Positions 1 through 8,123 of a DNA stretch of 64,000 nucleotides are shown piece by piece. Position numbers and translations under genes: made by a program. Within the stretch, counting starts at the first letter, position 1. Every line of letters begins with the position of its first letter. The notes beneath the pieces are model-generated. The model saw only the letters and a program-made list of their open reading frames with translations. It did no database searches and was not told the DNA's origin. Source of the DNA: Kitasatospora sp. NBC_01287. GTDB taxonomy: Bacteria > Actinomycetota > Actinomycetes > Streptomycetales > Streptomycetaceae. The stretch is taken from positions 7,910,001-7,974,000 of the forward strand of contig NZ_JAPEPB010000001.1 of the NCBI RefSeq assembly GCF_026340565.1, written 5' to 3'.

Positions 1-502
1 CCGCCGCCAGCAGCAGGCAGCCGACCGCCGCCACCCAGCTGCCCCAGCCGCCCGTCACCCGCGCCGACCAGCCGAAGAGGGCCATCCGCCCCTCGCCGTG
101 CAGCCAGTTCCCCGGCAGGGTCAGGCCCGCCACGATCAGCACACCGCTCGCCAGGCCCCCCGTCCACCCCAGCGTCACGTGCAGCAGCAGCCACAGCGGG
201 GTCCGCCAGCGGTCGGCACCGGCCGGCGTGGCGGCGGGATCCGGCAGCGGCACCCTCAGCAACCGGCGGGCGCAGGCGACCAGCGCCCGCCGCGTGGTGC
301 GGGCCAGCCCGAGCACACCGATCAGGGCCGCCCAGACCAGCAGGACCAGCGCGGCCCGGACCCCCTCCGGAGCGGACCGCCAGGCCAGCACCGGTAGCAG
401 GGCGAACGGCAGCAGTGGCAGGCTCGCCGGCGCGGCGCAGTAGGCGAAGAGCGCGCCCGAGTACGTGGAGCCGCGCAGCAGCGGCCGTATTCCCCTGATC
501 AT
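1..502 (-). CDS. Membrane sensor protein, probably N-terminus of a sensor histidine kinase (cut by window edge)
   Basis: Reading the minus strand from the ATG at 502 gives an open frame of about 167 residues with no stop before the window edge. It has a short basic N-terminus, a hydrophobic pair near residues 13-40, a second hydrophobic stretch near 46-65, a polar loop, then further hydrophobic segments near 105-125 and 150-165. This layout resembles the N-terminal sensor domain of actinobacterial two-component kinases. The catalytic part would lie outside the window, so the kinase identity is inference; another multi-pass membrane protein is possible. It diverges from the gene at 639 across a 136-base gap. 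Confidence 0.45.
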   Translation of the reverse strand, partial: MIRGIRPLLRGSTYSGALFAYCAAPASLPLLPFALLPVLAWRSAPEGVRAALVLLVWAALIGVLGLARTTRRALVACARRLLRVPLPDPAATPAGADRWRTPLWLLLHVTLGWTGGLASGVLIVAGLTLPGNWLHGEGRMALFGWSARVTGGWGSWVAAVGCLLLAA

Positions 503-638
503 GATCGCCAGTATGGCCGGGCAGCTCCCCGGTGGCCTCCCCCGATCGAGGGAGCACCTTCTCCCGCCTTCCCGCGATGCGGTTCCCGTGGTCCGGACAC
601 CAGGATCGTGTCCTGCCCAACCGAGGAGAGGACGGCTG

Positions 639-1034
639 ATGAACAGCCAAGGCACGGTACGGTCACCGGCGCGGTCACCGGAGCGCCCGGCGCCCGACGG
701 CCCGGCCGCCGCGGCCAGGGAGCTGGGCGTCAACGCGTTGATCAGCTCGGTCTTCCTGATCGGCGGCCTGCTCGGCCTGCTCGGTCTGGTCCTGGGCATC
801 GCCGCCCTGGTCGGATCCCGGCGCACCGGCGCGGGCCGCCGCGAGTCCGCCACCGCCGTGGTGGCGTCGGTCATCGCGATCGCGGTGTCCGCCCTGGTCG
901 CGGTCCTCGCCCTCCGGGCCGCCCACCAGGCCCAGGACTGGGGCTGGTTCGGCCACGTCCACCAGCAGCGCGGCCGGCTGGTGAGGCTGCTGCTGAGGAC
1001 TGCCTGGCAGGTGCCTTTTGAGTCCGGCCGCTGA
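639..1034 (+). CDS. Small two-helix membrane protein (DUF4190-like)
   Basis: A 131-residue protein starting at the ATG at 639, chosen because a gaggagagg ribosome site lies just upstream at 622-630; longer in-frame starts lack one. Two hydrophobic helices are visible at about residues 32-58 and 70-93, separated by a short basic loop rich in Arg and Gly, as in the DUF4190 family of small actinobacterial membrane proteins. The C-terminal tail (about 94-131) is soluble with a Trp/His-rich patch. The DNA for the second helix and tail (888-1015) is duplicated almost perfectly at 6826-6953, where the copy ends QVPR-stop; this gene instead reads on into FESGR. Function unknown. Confidence 0.6.
   Translation: MNSQGTVRSPARSPERPAPDGPAAAARELGVNALISSVFLIGGLLGLLGLVLGIAALVGSRRTGAGRRESATAVVASVIAIAVSALVAVLALRAAHQAQDWGWFGHVHQQRGRLVRLLLRTAWQVPFESGR
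888..1015. repeat. Direct repeat, copy 1 (partner at 6826-6953)
   Basis: These 128 bases match 6826-6953 in the same orientation with no gaps and four mismatches that I could count. This copy forms the 3' part of the small membrane protein gene. The repeats are 5938 bases apart and enclose a regulator/kinase pair, an ABC exporter, two phosphatase-like genes and two decayed gene remnants. Confidence 0.9.
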
Positions 1035-1108
1035 CCGGGCGCAGATGGAGGACGGCCTCTGCTGACGGCCCCGGGCGCCGGTGCGCAGCCGGCGTCAGGC
1101 TTGTGAGG

Positions 1109-1153
1109 TGTCCGGTGCCTGCGTGTCCGGTGCCTGGGTGTCCGGTGCCTGGG
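1109..1153. repeat. 15-bp tandem repeat, three copies
   Basis: The unit tccggtgcct begins at 1111, 1126 and 1141, giving three copies of a 15-base period; the sequence after 1153 (gggtgggtggtgcc) looks like a decayed fourth unit. It lies between the small membrane protein gene and an NRPS remnant. No function is visible. Confidence 0.75.
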
Positions 1154-1164
1154 TGGGTGGTGCC

Positions 1165-1257
1165 AGGCGGGCGATGAGCCTGGCAGCGTTCGGACACCAG
1201 GACGTGCCGTTCGAGAGGCTGGTCGAGGAGCGCGGGCACCGGCCCGTGAACCCCTGC
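1165..1257 (+). pseudogene. Remnant of an NRPS condensation domain
   Basis: The plus strand from about 1174 encodes a short stretch containing AAFGHQDVPFERLVEE followed by RPVNP. The HQDVPFERLVE block is a hallmark of the late part of NRPS condensation domains, normally followed by R-x-P and FQV. Nothing else of a condensation domain surrounds it: upstream is a 15-bp tandem repeat and downstream the frame runs into the 3' end of the opposing regulator gene. It is therefore a fossil of a lost NRPS gene of about 30 codons. Identity of the motif is strong; the history is inference. Confidence 0.65.
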
Positions 1258-1262
1258 CGGGT

Positions 1263-1922
1263 CTACGGGGTCACCAGGCCGGCCTCATAGGCGATGATCA
1301 CCAGTTGGACCCGGTCGCGGGCGTTGAGCTTGGCCAGCAGCCGGGTCACATAGGTTTTGGCGGTGGTGACACTGATCACGAGGTTTTCGGCCAGTTCGGT
1401 GTTGGACTGTCCTTGGCCGATCAGGATGAGCACCTCGCGCTCCCGGTCGGTGATGCCGGTGATCGTCCGCCGCGGCTTGGCGGCGGCCCCGGACGAGGGG
1501 CGGCGCGCGAACTCCTTGATCAGCCGGCGGGTGACGCTGGGGGCGATCAGGCTTTCGCCGGCGGCGACCACCCGTACCGCGGCCAGGATCTCGTCCAGCG
1601 CCATGTCCTTGACCAGGAAGCCGGAGGCGCCGGCCCGCAGTGCGCCGTAAACATAGTCGTCGTCGTCGAAGGTGGTGAGCACCACGATCTGGGTCTTCCC
1701 GGGGCCGGTGGTGATCTGCCGGGTGGCCTCGATGCCGTCCATGCCGGGCATCCGGATGTCCATCACCACGACGTCGGGCTCCAGGGAGGCGGTCAGCTCG
1801 ACCGCCTCGGCGCCGTTGGCGGCCTCACCGACCACCTCCAGGTCGGGCGCGTCGGCGATCACCATCCGCAAGGCGGCGCGCACCAGCGGCTGGTCGTCGG
1901 CCAGGACCACGCGGATCGTCAT
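1263..1922 (-). CDS. NarL/FixJ-family response regulator
   Basis: A 219-residue DNA-binding response regulator. The receiver domain spans about residues 3-120, with acidic residues D9 and D10, the phospho-acceptor D55 in VVMDIRMPG, a conserved Thr near 83 and K105. The LuxR-type helix-turn-helix covers about 153-216 (TDREREVL through TAKTYVTRLLAKL). The start at 1922 overlaps the kinase stop codon by four bases, so the two are translationally coupled. It should control the ABC exporter transcribed divergently from 3259. It is closely similar in plan to the regulator at 9458-10141. Confidence 0.95.
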   Translation of the reverse strand: MTIRVVLADDQPLVRAALRMVIADAPDLEVVGEAANGAEAVELTASLEPDVVVMDIRMPGMDGIEATRQITTGPGKTQIVVLTTFDDDDYVYGALRAGASGFLVKDMALDEILAAVRVVAAGESLIAPSVTRRLIKEFARRPSSGAAAKPRRTITGITDREREVLILIGQGQSNTELAENLVISVTTAKTYVTRLLAKLNARDRVQLVIIAYEAGLVTP

Positions 1923-3124
1923 CGGACCCCCTCCGGGACGGGAAAACGTGCGGCCACACGGAAGCCGCCTTCGGGAAGCGGCTCGGCGGAGAACTCGCCG
2001 TGCAGCAGGTCGACCCGCTCCCGCATGCCCACCAGGCCGAGGCCGGACCCGGCGGTCTTGTCGTGCGGGTGCCGATGGCCGCCGTTGAGGATCTCGATGG
2101 ACAGCTCCGACTCCTGGCAGTCGATGGAGATCTGGCACGCTCTGGTGTCCGCGTGCCGCACCACGTTGGTGACCGCCTCCTGGATGATCCGGAAGGCCGA
2201 CACGTCGATCTCCGGGGGAAGCTTCCGCTGCTCGCCGCTCCACCGGACGTCGACCTGGACGCCGGCCGCCGCTGCGGTCACGGCAAGCCCGTCGACGTTC
2301 GCCAGACCGGGACCGGGCGCCATCGGGGCCGGCTCGGCGTCCGAACCCGGTTCGGGCTGCCGGAGGGCACCGAGCATCCGGCGCAGTCCGGACAGAGTCT
2401 CCCGGCTCGCGGTCTCGATCTCGCCCAGCGCGTTGCGAGCCCCGTCCGGTTGAGTGTCGATGACCCGGCGGGCCGCGCCGGCCTGTAGGGCGATGATGCC
2501 GATGGTGTGCGCCACCATGTCGTGCAGCTCTCGGGCGATCCGCAGGCGCTCAGCGGTGACCGCCCGGGCGGCGGCCTGGGCGCTGAGCTGCTCGGCGTGT
2601 TCGCGGGACTGGTGCATCGAGCGACCGATCAGCCAGGCGATGACGGCCAGCAGCACCGCTCCCTGGGCATCGCTGGTGTCGCTGCGGGGAACCATGCCGA
2701 TGTGCGCGACCAGGACGCTGATCAGGATGGCCGCCGCGATGCGCGCCGTTCGCCGGGGGCGGGTGGCGGTGATCACGAGTAGTGCGATGTCCGCCGAGAG
2801 GAACTGCAGGGGCGGAAAGTGTGACCCGGCCGCCCAGCCGTCGGTCACTCCCACCGAGGCGGTCACCAGCAGGGCGAGGCCGATCAGCGGACGGCGCGTC
2901 AGCAGCGCGCTGCCCGCCAGGGTCACCAGTGCCGCCGCGGACACCATGTTCCAGTCCCGGTTCGTCGCCGAGTGGCCGCCCATGGTGATGCTGTTCAACC
3001 AGGCGGCGGCTCCGTTCTGCCCGACGAGCAGGGTGGGGTAGATGGTGACCACCAGCCAGGTGAGGGCTGTCCAGACACCCGGTGGCACGCGCTTCAGCAA
3101 CGGGAGAGTCATCGTGGCGTACAT
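1919..3124 (-). CDS. Two-component sensor histidine kinase (HisKA_3 type)
   Basis: A membrane kinase of about 401 residues if started at the ATG at 3124; ATG 3112 is an alternative. The N-terminal half has several hydrophobic segments (about residues 18-35, 60-75, 80-95, 110-122, 128-145 and 158-170). A dimerisation/phosphotransfer helix follows with the phospho-acceptor H201 in RIARELHDMVAH, then a HATPase domain with the N box (FRIIQEAVTNVVRHA) and a G box (GSGLGLVGMRERV). Its partner is the overlapping regulator gene. It diverges from the ABC exporter genes at 3259, the usual arrangement for a TCS that senses and exports a toxic or envelope-active compound. Confidence 0.95.
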   Translation of the reverse strand: MYATMTLPLLKRVPPGVWTALTWLVVTIYPTLLVGQNGAAAWLNSITMGGHSATNRDWNMVSAAALVTLAGSALLTRRPLIGLALLVTASVGVTDGWAAGSHFPPLQFLSADIALLVITATRPRRTARIAAAILISVLVAHIGMVPRSDTSDAQGAVLLAVIAWLIGRSMHQSREHAEQLSAQAAARAVTAERLRIARELHDMVAHTIGIIALQAGAARRVIDTQPDGARNALGEIETASRETLSGLRRMLGALRQPEPGSDAEPAPMAPGPGLANVDGLAVTAAAAGVQVDVRWSGEQRKLPPEIDVSAFRIIQEAVTNVVRHADTRACQISIDCQESELSIEILNGGHRHPHDKTAGSGLGLVGMRERVDLLHGEFSAEPLPEGGFRVAARFPVPEGVR

Positions 3125-3258
3125 CCGGTGATGGTAGCCAGGCGGTCTCGACCGGGCATCGGACCACGGGTGTACGACCATTGCTGACAGCCGGGTCCGC
3201 AGAAGTGTCACCACTGGTCCGACGCGATGAACAGCGCGTCGGCGGCAGGATCGGCGGC

Positions 3259-4170
3259 ATGATCGAAGTACACGAGCTGACGAAGCGCTACGGCAAGAAG
3301 CCGGCCGTCAACAGCCTGAGCTTCACGGTGAATCCCGGTCAGGTGACCGGGTTCCTCGGCCCCAACGGAGCCGGCAAGAGCACGACCCTGCGGATGCTCC
3401 TCGGCTTGCACACGCCCACCAGCGGGTCCGTCACCATCGACGGCCGCCCGTTCCGCTCGCTGCCCCGTGGCCTGCGGCATGTCGGCGCGCTGCTGGACGC
3501 CGGCGACGTGCACGGCGGGCGCACCGCCCGGGCCCACCTGCGGGCGTTGGCCCGCAGCAACGCGATCCCGCGCGGCCGGGTGGACGAGGTGCTGCGCGAG
3601 GTCGGCATCATGGACGCGGCGGATCGCCGGATCGGCGGTTTCTCCCTTGGCATGCGCCAGCGCCTCGGCATCGCCACCGCGCTGCTCGGGGACCCACCGG
3701 TGCTGCTCTTCGACGAGCCGCTCAACGGCCTTGACCCGGAGGGCGTGTACTGGGTGCGCAGCCTGTTCGGCCGGCTGGCCGCCGAGGGGCGCACGGTCTT
3801 CGTCTCCAGTCACCTGATGTCCGAGATGGAGCACACCGCTCACCAGCTCATCGTCCTGGGTCGCGGTGAGCTGATCGCGGCGGAGAGCGTGGCGGACTTC
3901 GCGGCCCGCGGGACCGACCGGAGCGTGTCGGTCCGCACGCCGGACCCGGCGGCGCTGTCGCCGCTGCTGACCGCCGAGGGCGCGTCGGTCCAGCGCGAGC
4001 CCAACGGGCAGCTCAAGGTGGTCGGGCTCGACTCGGACCGGATCGCCGCGATCGCCTTCGAACACCGCATCCTGCTCAACGAGTTGACCAATCACACCAG
4101 CTCGCTGGAGAAGGCGTTCATGGAGCTGACCGCCGACAGCGTCGAGTACCTCGCAGGAGAGACCAAGTGA
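3259..4170 (+). CDS. ABC transporter ATP-binding protein
   Basis: A 303-residue nucleotide-binding subunit starting at the ATG at 3259; upstream in-frame codons lack family similarity. Walker A is GPNGAGKS at about 34-41, the signature FSLGMRQRLGIA starts near 128, and Walker B LLFDEP lies near 150-155, followed by the switch His in SSHLMSEMEH. The C-terminal 80 residues form the extension typical of ABC-2 drug or bacteriocin exporters. The GTG start of the permease gene overlaps its last four bases. Likely exports a small molecule or peptide under control of the divergent two-component system. Confidence 0.93.
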   Translation: MIEVHELTKRYGKKPAVNSLSFTVNPGQVTGFLGPNGAGKSTTLRMLLGLHTPTSGSVTIDGRPFRSLPRGLRHVGALLDAGDVHGGRTARAHLRALARSNAIPRGRVDEVLREVGIMDAADRRIGGFSLGMRQRLGIATALLGDPPVLLFDEPLNGLDPEGVYWVRSLFGRLAAEGRTVFVSSHLMSEMEHTAHQLIVLGRGELIAAESVADFAARGTDRSVSVRTPDPAALSPLLTAEGASVQREPNGQLKVVGLDSDRIAAIAFEHRILLNELTNHTSSLEKAFMELTADSVEYLAGETK

Positions 4171-5018
4171 CCGCGCCGACGAAGACGATGACAGTGGTGC
4201 CCAACGTGCCGCACCTGGAGCCCAAAGCCCGCTTCGCTGACCTGCTCGCCGCCGAGTGGATCAAGCTGTGGTCGTTGCGCTCGACCCCCTGGGCCTTCGC
4301 CGCCACCGTCGTGGCGGTCCTCGCGACCACCGTGGCCGGCGCTGTTGGCGACTCCCGGAACTACACCACGTTTGACGCGCCGCATCAGGAGTACTTCCGG
4401 ATGTTCGGGGCCGTGGGCGACTCGTTCTCCACCGGCGCCGCCACGATGCTGATTCTCGGTGTCGGCGCCATCGGCGCCATCACGATCCTCGGTGAGTACA
4501 CCAGCGGCATGATCCGGACGACCTTCACGGCCGTCCCGGCCCGCCGTTCGGTGATGGCCGCGAAGGTGGCGGTGGTCACCGCGTCCGCGACCGCTTTCGG
4601 TGCTGCCCTGGTACTGGTCTCGTACTGTGTGACCCAGGTGATCCTGTCCGGTGACCACGCCTCCGCCGGTCTCGGGCACTCCGGGGTCGTGCGCATGCTC
4701 GTCGCCTCCTCGGTGCTCGCTCCGGTATCCGCACTCGTGGGCATGGGGCTGGCCGCGGTCATCCGGCACAGCGTGCTCACCATCGTGGTCACGATCGCGC
4801 TCTTCTTCATCCTCCCCTCGCTGCTGGACAGCCAGAAGCTCCTCACCGTGAGCATCCTGCACATGACGATCCTTCAAGCCTGGGGGCGCATCTGCTTCGA
4901 GCAGTCCACCACGGCGAGGTTTCCGTGGACGGTGCCGGGCGCCTGCCTCGTCCTCGCCATCTGGGGGCTGGTCTCCCTGGTGCTGGCCATCTTCACCTCC
5001 AACCACCGGGACCAGTGA
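4167..5018 (+). CDS. ABC-2 type permease
   Basis: A 283-residue integral membrane protein begun by a GTG overlapping the ATPase stop. After a cytoplasmic N-terminus, a phrase typical of these permeases (FADLLAAEWIKLWSLRST) leads into about six hydrophobic segments at roughly residues 50-68, 95-112, 140-162, 180-200, 205-225 and 255-275. It forms the exporter with the ATPase at 3259-4170. Substrate unknown. Confidence 0.9.
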   Translation: MTAPTKTMTVVPNVPHLEPKARFADLLAAEWIKLWSLRSTPWAFAATVVAVLATTVAGAVGDSRNYTTFDAPHQEYFRMFGAVGDSFSTGAATMLILGVGAIGAITILGEYTSGMIRTTFTAVPARRSVMAAKVAVVTASATAFGAALVLVSYCVTQVILSGDHASAGLGHSGVVRMLVASSVLAPVSALVGMGLAAVIRHSVLTIVVTIALFFILPSLLDSQKLLTVSILHMTILQAWGRICFEQSTTARFPWTVPGACLVLAIWGLVSLVLAIFTSNHRDQ

Positions 5019-5128
5019 GCAGCGCTCCGCTGGACCTTCTCCCAGGCGCGGGCTGATACGGCCGGGCCGCCCCGACAGTCACAGCTCGCCCTGCGCGAAG
5101 TCAGCCCTTTGGGAAAGCCTCGGCACGG

Positions 5129-5380
5129 TCACAGGCAGTCGAGGAAGGCGAGGACCTTGTCGGTGGGCCGGTAGCGGCCCGGCTGGGCGCTGACCGGTGC
5201 TGTCAGAGCCGGCGCCTTCTCGTTGATGGTCAAGTCGGCACGGACGTGGGCGTCGGTGGAGCGGACGCCTACGTGGCCGAGCCAGAGCGCGATGACCGTG
5301 GTGTCCACTCCTGCCTGCGACAACGACATCGCGCGACGTCGGCTCGTGTCCGCAGAGGCCGTGTGCGGGTCCCCCCGGGT
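5129..5380 (-). pseudogene. C-terminal remnant of a tyrosine recombinase/integrase
   Basis: The minus-strand frame ending at 5129 encodes AGVDTTVIALWLGH, then STDAHVRADLTINEKA, then GRYRPTDKVLAFL, which match the end of the catalytic domain of phage- and transposon-type tyrosine recombinases in both order and length. The expected HxLRHT box just before is scrambled (HTASADTSRRRAM), consistent with an indel, and the position of the nucleophilic Tyr (normally A/I-Y-x-HADL) carries His. No N-terminal or core-binding domain can be found upstream. A dead fragment, evidence of past integration in this region. Confidence 0.7.
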
Positions 5381-5505
5381 GGCGATCGAGCAGGAGTGTC
5401 GTTGCGGACTGCTTTCGCGACGCAGGTAGCCGGAGGTCTTGCATTCCGAGACCGTCGAGTGATGCGGATCACTCGCCGGGCGCCTTCGGTCGGGCACGCG
5501 CGATC

Positions 5506-6216
5506 ATGATCGGTATGGACGCTCGTTTCCTTGGTATCGCTGAGCTGGTCGAAGTCCCGTCCGTGGCGGTCGTGGTCGACGTCATGCGTGCTTTCACCGT
5601 GGCTGCTTGGGCCTTTGCGCAGGGGGCGGAAGAGATCGTTCTTGCTGAGTCGTTGGACGAAGCCCTGGCGCTCAAGGCTCGCCACCCGGATTGGGTGGCG
5701 ATCAAGGACGGTCCGCCCGCGCCCGGCTTCGACCTGGTCAACTCGCCGGGCCTGCTGCGGTCTGTCGACCTTGGCGGACGGACCGTTGTGCAGAAGACCA
5801 CGGCAGGGACGGTCGGCGCCCTCGCGGTCAAGGAGGCGCCGCTGGTGCTGTGCGCCGGCTTCGTGGTGGCGGAGGCAACGGCTCGGCTCTTGCGGGCGCG
5901 CAAGAGCGCCAGTGTCACGTTCGTGGTCACCGGCGAAGACGGGCAGGCCGATGAAGATCTGGCGTGTGCTCAATACATCGCTCGCAGGGCAACGGAGGTC
6001 GGGACGGATGCTGCTGAGTTCGTCCGCCGCGCTGCCGAGTCGCGTGCCGCCGCCGAACTGGCGGAGGGGGTGCGTCAAGGAGTCCATCCTGATGACGTCT
6101 CGCTCTGTCTTGAGGTCGACCGGTTCCCCTTTGCCATGGTGGCGACCCTGGAAGACCCGCTCATGGTCCTGCGTCCGTGCGCCGTGCCTCCGCTGACCGG
6201 TGACGCCCCGATCTGA
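5506..6216 (+). CDS. ComB-like 2-phosphosulfolactate phosphatase family protein
   Basis: A 236-residue protein with the ComB-family pattern: VVVDVMRAFTVAAWAFAQGA near residues 22-41, a middle GFDLVNSPG block near 74-82, and VVQKTTAGTVGAL near 93-105. ComB removes phosphate from 2-phosphosulfolactate in coenzyme M synthesis, but actinobacteria lacking that pathway carry relatives whose substrate is unknown. The start is ATG 5506; ATG 5515 is an alternative that keeps all family motifs. It stands alone between the recombinase remnant and a histidine phosphatase gene on the same strand. Confidence 0.75.
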   Translation: MIGMDARFLGIAELVEVPSVAVVVDVMRAFTVAAWAFAQGAEEIVLAESLDEALALKARHPDWVAIKDGPPAPGFDLVNSPGLLRSVDLGGRTVVQKTTAGTVGALAVKEAPLVLCAGFVVAEATARLLRARKSASVTFVVTGEDGQADEDLACAQYIARRATEVGTDAAEFVRRAAESRAAAELAEGVRQGVHPDDVSLCLEVDRFPFAMVATLEDPLMVLRPCAVPPLTGDAPI

Positions 6217-6258
6217 TCACTGGCGAGGTGCGATTGTCGAGAACATCTGGGAGCCCTG

Positions 6259-6819
6259 ATGGCAGTCGAGATCGTCTACGAGACACACGCCACCACCACC
6301 GACAACGAGGCCGGCATCGCCACCGGCTGGCTCCCGGGCCGACTCTCGGAACTGGGCCGCCGCCAGGCCCGTGAACTGGGCGAGCGTCGACCGGGCAACG
6401 GCTTCGCGGCCGTGTTCACCTCCGACCTGCACCGTGCCGTCCAGACAGCCCAGATCGCGTTCCCCGACGGCCGGCCCCCGATCCACCAGGACATCCGACT
6501 GCGTGAGTGCAACTACGGCGACCACAACGGAAGCCCGGTCTCCCTCGTCGCCGCCCAGCGAGCCCAGCGCATCGACAATCCATTCCCCTGCGGTCAGAGC
6601 TACCGCCAGGTCGTCACGGCCACCGATGCCTTCCTCCACGACCTCGCCACGGAATGGGACGGCAGCAGAATCCTGGTGATCGCCCACTCGGCCAACCGAT
6701 CGGCACTGGAACACCTGCTCACCGGAACGCCGTTGGAAGAGCTGCTCGAAGCACCGCCCACCTGGAGCCCGGGCTGGTACTACACGCTACCCGCACACTG
6801 GCCCGCCTCAACCCGGTGA
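6259..6819 (+). CDS. Histidine phosphatase (phosphoglycerate mutase-like) family protein
   Basis: A 186-residue protein of the histidine phosphatase superfamily. The N-terminal catalytic segment reads VYETHATTTDNEAGIATGW, where the usual RHGET is replaced by ETHAT; the His remains. Later conserved parts are TSDLHRAVQTAQIAF (about 54-68), the acid-containing LRECNYGDHNG (about 80-90) and the second catalytic His in VIAHSANRSALEHLL (about 139-153). The complete motif order argues for an active phosphatase of the Streptomyces ETH subgroup. The gene lies 42 bases after the ComB-like gene, so co-transcription is likely. Substrate unknown. Confidence 0.82.
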   Translation: MAVEIVYETHATTTDNEAGIATGWLPGRLSELGRRQARELGERRPGNGFAAVFTSDLHRAVQTAQIAFPDGRPPIHQDIRLRECNYGDHNGSPVSLVAAQRAQRIDNPFPCGQSYRQVVTATDAFLHDLATEWDGSRILVIAHSANRSALEHLLTGTPLEELLEAPPTWSPGWYYTLPAHWPASTR

Positions 6820-6825
6820 ACCTGA

Positions 6826-6953
6826 TCCGCCCTGGTCGCGGTCCTCGCCCTCCGGGCCGCCCGCCAGGCCCAGGACTGGGGCTGGTTCGGCCACGTCCAC
6901 CAGCAGCGCGGCCGGCTGGCGGGGCTGCCGCTGAGGACTGCCTGGCAGGTGCC
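6826..6953 (+). pseudogene. Duplicated 3' fragment of the small membrane protein gene (direct repeat, copy 2)
   Basis: A near-identical copy (four mismatches in 128 bases) of 888-1015. It encodes the second helix and tail of the small membrane protein and ends in frame with QVPR and a stop at 6958-6960, but has no start codon or first half. It begins seven bases after the histidine phosphatase stop codon. The ending here may preserve the original gene terminus, whereas the complete copy reads further. The sequence from 6961 to 7105 shows no recognisable gene. Confidence 0.85.
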
Positions 6954-7105
6954 CCGCTGACCGGTGGTGGGGTCGGGCGGGTCCGGGGGTGGTGAGCTCG
7001 TCGCGGTCCCGGGCAGGCTTCCGGGGCTGACCGCAGCGCGGCCCAGTGGCTCCCCGGGCTTGCCCGACTCGGGTGCTGCCGGTGGGAGGTGCGTAGAGCC
7101 TCCCG

Positions 7106-7447
7106 CTACCGCCTCCGGCCGGCGCGCGGTGGTGTGGAGCCGTCTGCGTCCTGTGGTCCGCTCAGCTCCTTGTGGGCGCGGCGGAGGTGGAGCAGGTGCG
7201 GGCCGTCCGGCAGGATGAACGTCAGGCTGACCGCGTTGTCGCGCTCCAGGCGCTCGGTCATGTACTCCAGGGATCGGGGTCTGGCGAGGTTCAGCTCGAA
7301 CGCGCAGTAGTTGGCGTTGTCCAGGGGGAGCAGCCTCATGGCCGCCCAGGTGGCGGCGAGCGCGTCGCTCAGCCTGGCGAACCAGGCGGGCGGCGTCACC
7401 CCGGTCAGCTCCACCATGACGGGACCGATCATGTTCTCGGGTGCCAT
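7106..7447 (-). CDS. Hypothetical protein coupled to an anti-sigma-like ATPase
   Basis: A 113-residue soluble protein read from the ATG at 7447, which follows the upstream ATPase stop codon by only two bases, so the pair must be co-transcribed and probably translationally coupled. It has no clear signal or membrane segment; the middle (about residues 40-90) alternates hydrophobic and charged residues as in a small alpha/beta fold, and the last 20 residues are polar and basic. I do not recognise the family. Its position suggests an accessory role with the ATPase, but this is only inference. Confidence 0.6.
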   Translation of the reverse strand: MAPENMIGPVMVELTGVTPPAWFARLSDALAATWAAMRLLPLDNANYCAFELNLARPRSLEYMTERLERDNAVSLTFILPDGPHLLHLRRAHKELSGPQDADGSTPPRAGRRR

Positions 7448-7449
7448 GG

Positions 7450-7878
7450 CTACTTCACCGCCGGGTCGGGGGCGCACGCGCACCACACGCGCTTGCCGAT
7501 GCCCTCGCGCGGGCCCCAGCCCCACTCCTGGGACAGCGTGTCGACCAGCAGCAAGCCGCGACCTGACTCCCCGTCGGCCTCGGTGCTCAACGCCGGTGGG
7601 GTGTCGCAGGCGTCCTCCACCGAGATCCACAGCAGGTCTTCGTCCGCCTCCAGGCCCAGCTGGATCATCCGGCCGGGCCTGGTGCCGTGTACGAGGGCGT
7701 TGGTGACCAGCTCGCTCACGAGCAACTCGCCGTTCTCGGCGAAGCGTTCACCGCCTCGGACGCGCGGCAGGAACGAGCGCAGCAGTCCCCGCGCGAGCGC
7801 CGGGGAGCGCCGGCTGTTCGGCAGCCAGCAGTGATCCTTGCCGGTGGGAAGCGGTGGTGTGTCGGGCGATTCGGGCAT
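7450..7878 (-). CDS. ATP-binding protein of the anti-sigma/HATPase_c_2 family
   Basis: A 142-residue single-domain GHKL ATPase from the ATG at 7878. The N box reads ELLVSELVTNALVHGTRPG (about residues 43-61), and the C-terminal part has VEDACDTPPAL and the G-box-like GRGLLLVDTLSQEWG. Such RsbW-like proteins are abundant in Streptomyces, usually regulating sigma or transcription factors rather than phosphorylating His. It diverges from the XRE regulator at 8124, a common pairing, with a palindromic element between them (7994-8018). Confidence 0.88.
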   Translation of the reverse strand: MPESPDTPPLPTGKDHCWLPNSRRSPALARGLLRSFLPRVRGGERFAENGELLVSELVTNALVHGTRPGRMIQLGLEADEDLLWISVEDACDTPPALSTEADGESGRGLLLVDTLSQEWGWGPREGIGKRVWCACAPDPAVK

Positions 7879-7993
7879 GGCGAAGCTCCCTTGCTGCACG
7901 GCTCGTGAATGACGTGGCCGCAGGAGGACGCGGCCGGCCCACGGCAGCCGGCTGGTAACCAAAGCGTCACAGACGGCTACGGCATGCTTAGGA

Positions 7994-8018
7994 TGCACCT
8001 GACTATGTGTCAGATGCA
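7994..8018. promoter_or_regulatory. Palindromic element in the divergent ATPase/XRE promoter region
   Basis: The arms tgcaNctgac and gtcagNtgca form an inverted repeat around a five-base centre in a locally AT-richer stretch between the divergent starts at 7878 and 8124. This is a plausible operator for the neighbouring XRE regulator. Whether it is bound is not shown by the sequence. Confidence 0.45.
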
Positions 8019-8123
8019 AGGGACTTACTTGCAATGATTGCGTTTGTTGTCGCAGCTTGCTGTTTTGGCCCAGGCTGATCAGAATCGCGGGTGACAGCCG
8101 TGCAGACGAAGGGGTCGGGGAGT

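Noticed and set aside
98..443. Plus-strand open frames at the left edge
   Set aside because: They are shadows of the minus-strand membrane sensor frame (1-502), which has coherent hydrophobic segments; the plus-strand translations are Arg/Gln/Pro-rich with no family pattern.
5129..5497. Functional integrase and mobile element
   Set aside because: Only the last part of the catalytic domain is present, the Arg box is scrambled and the nucleophilic Tyr position is His; no other mobility genes are seen.
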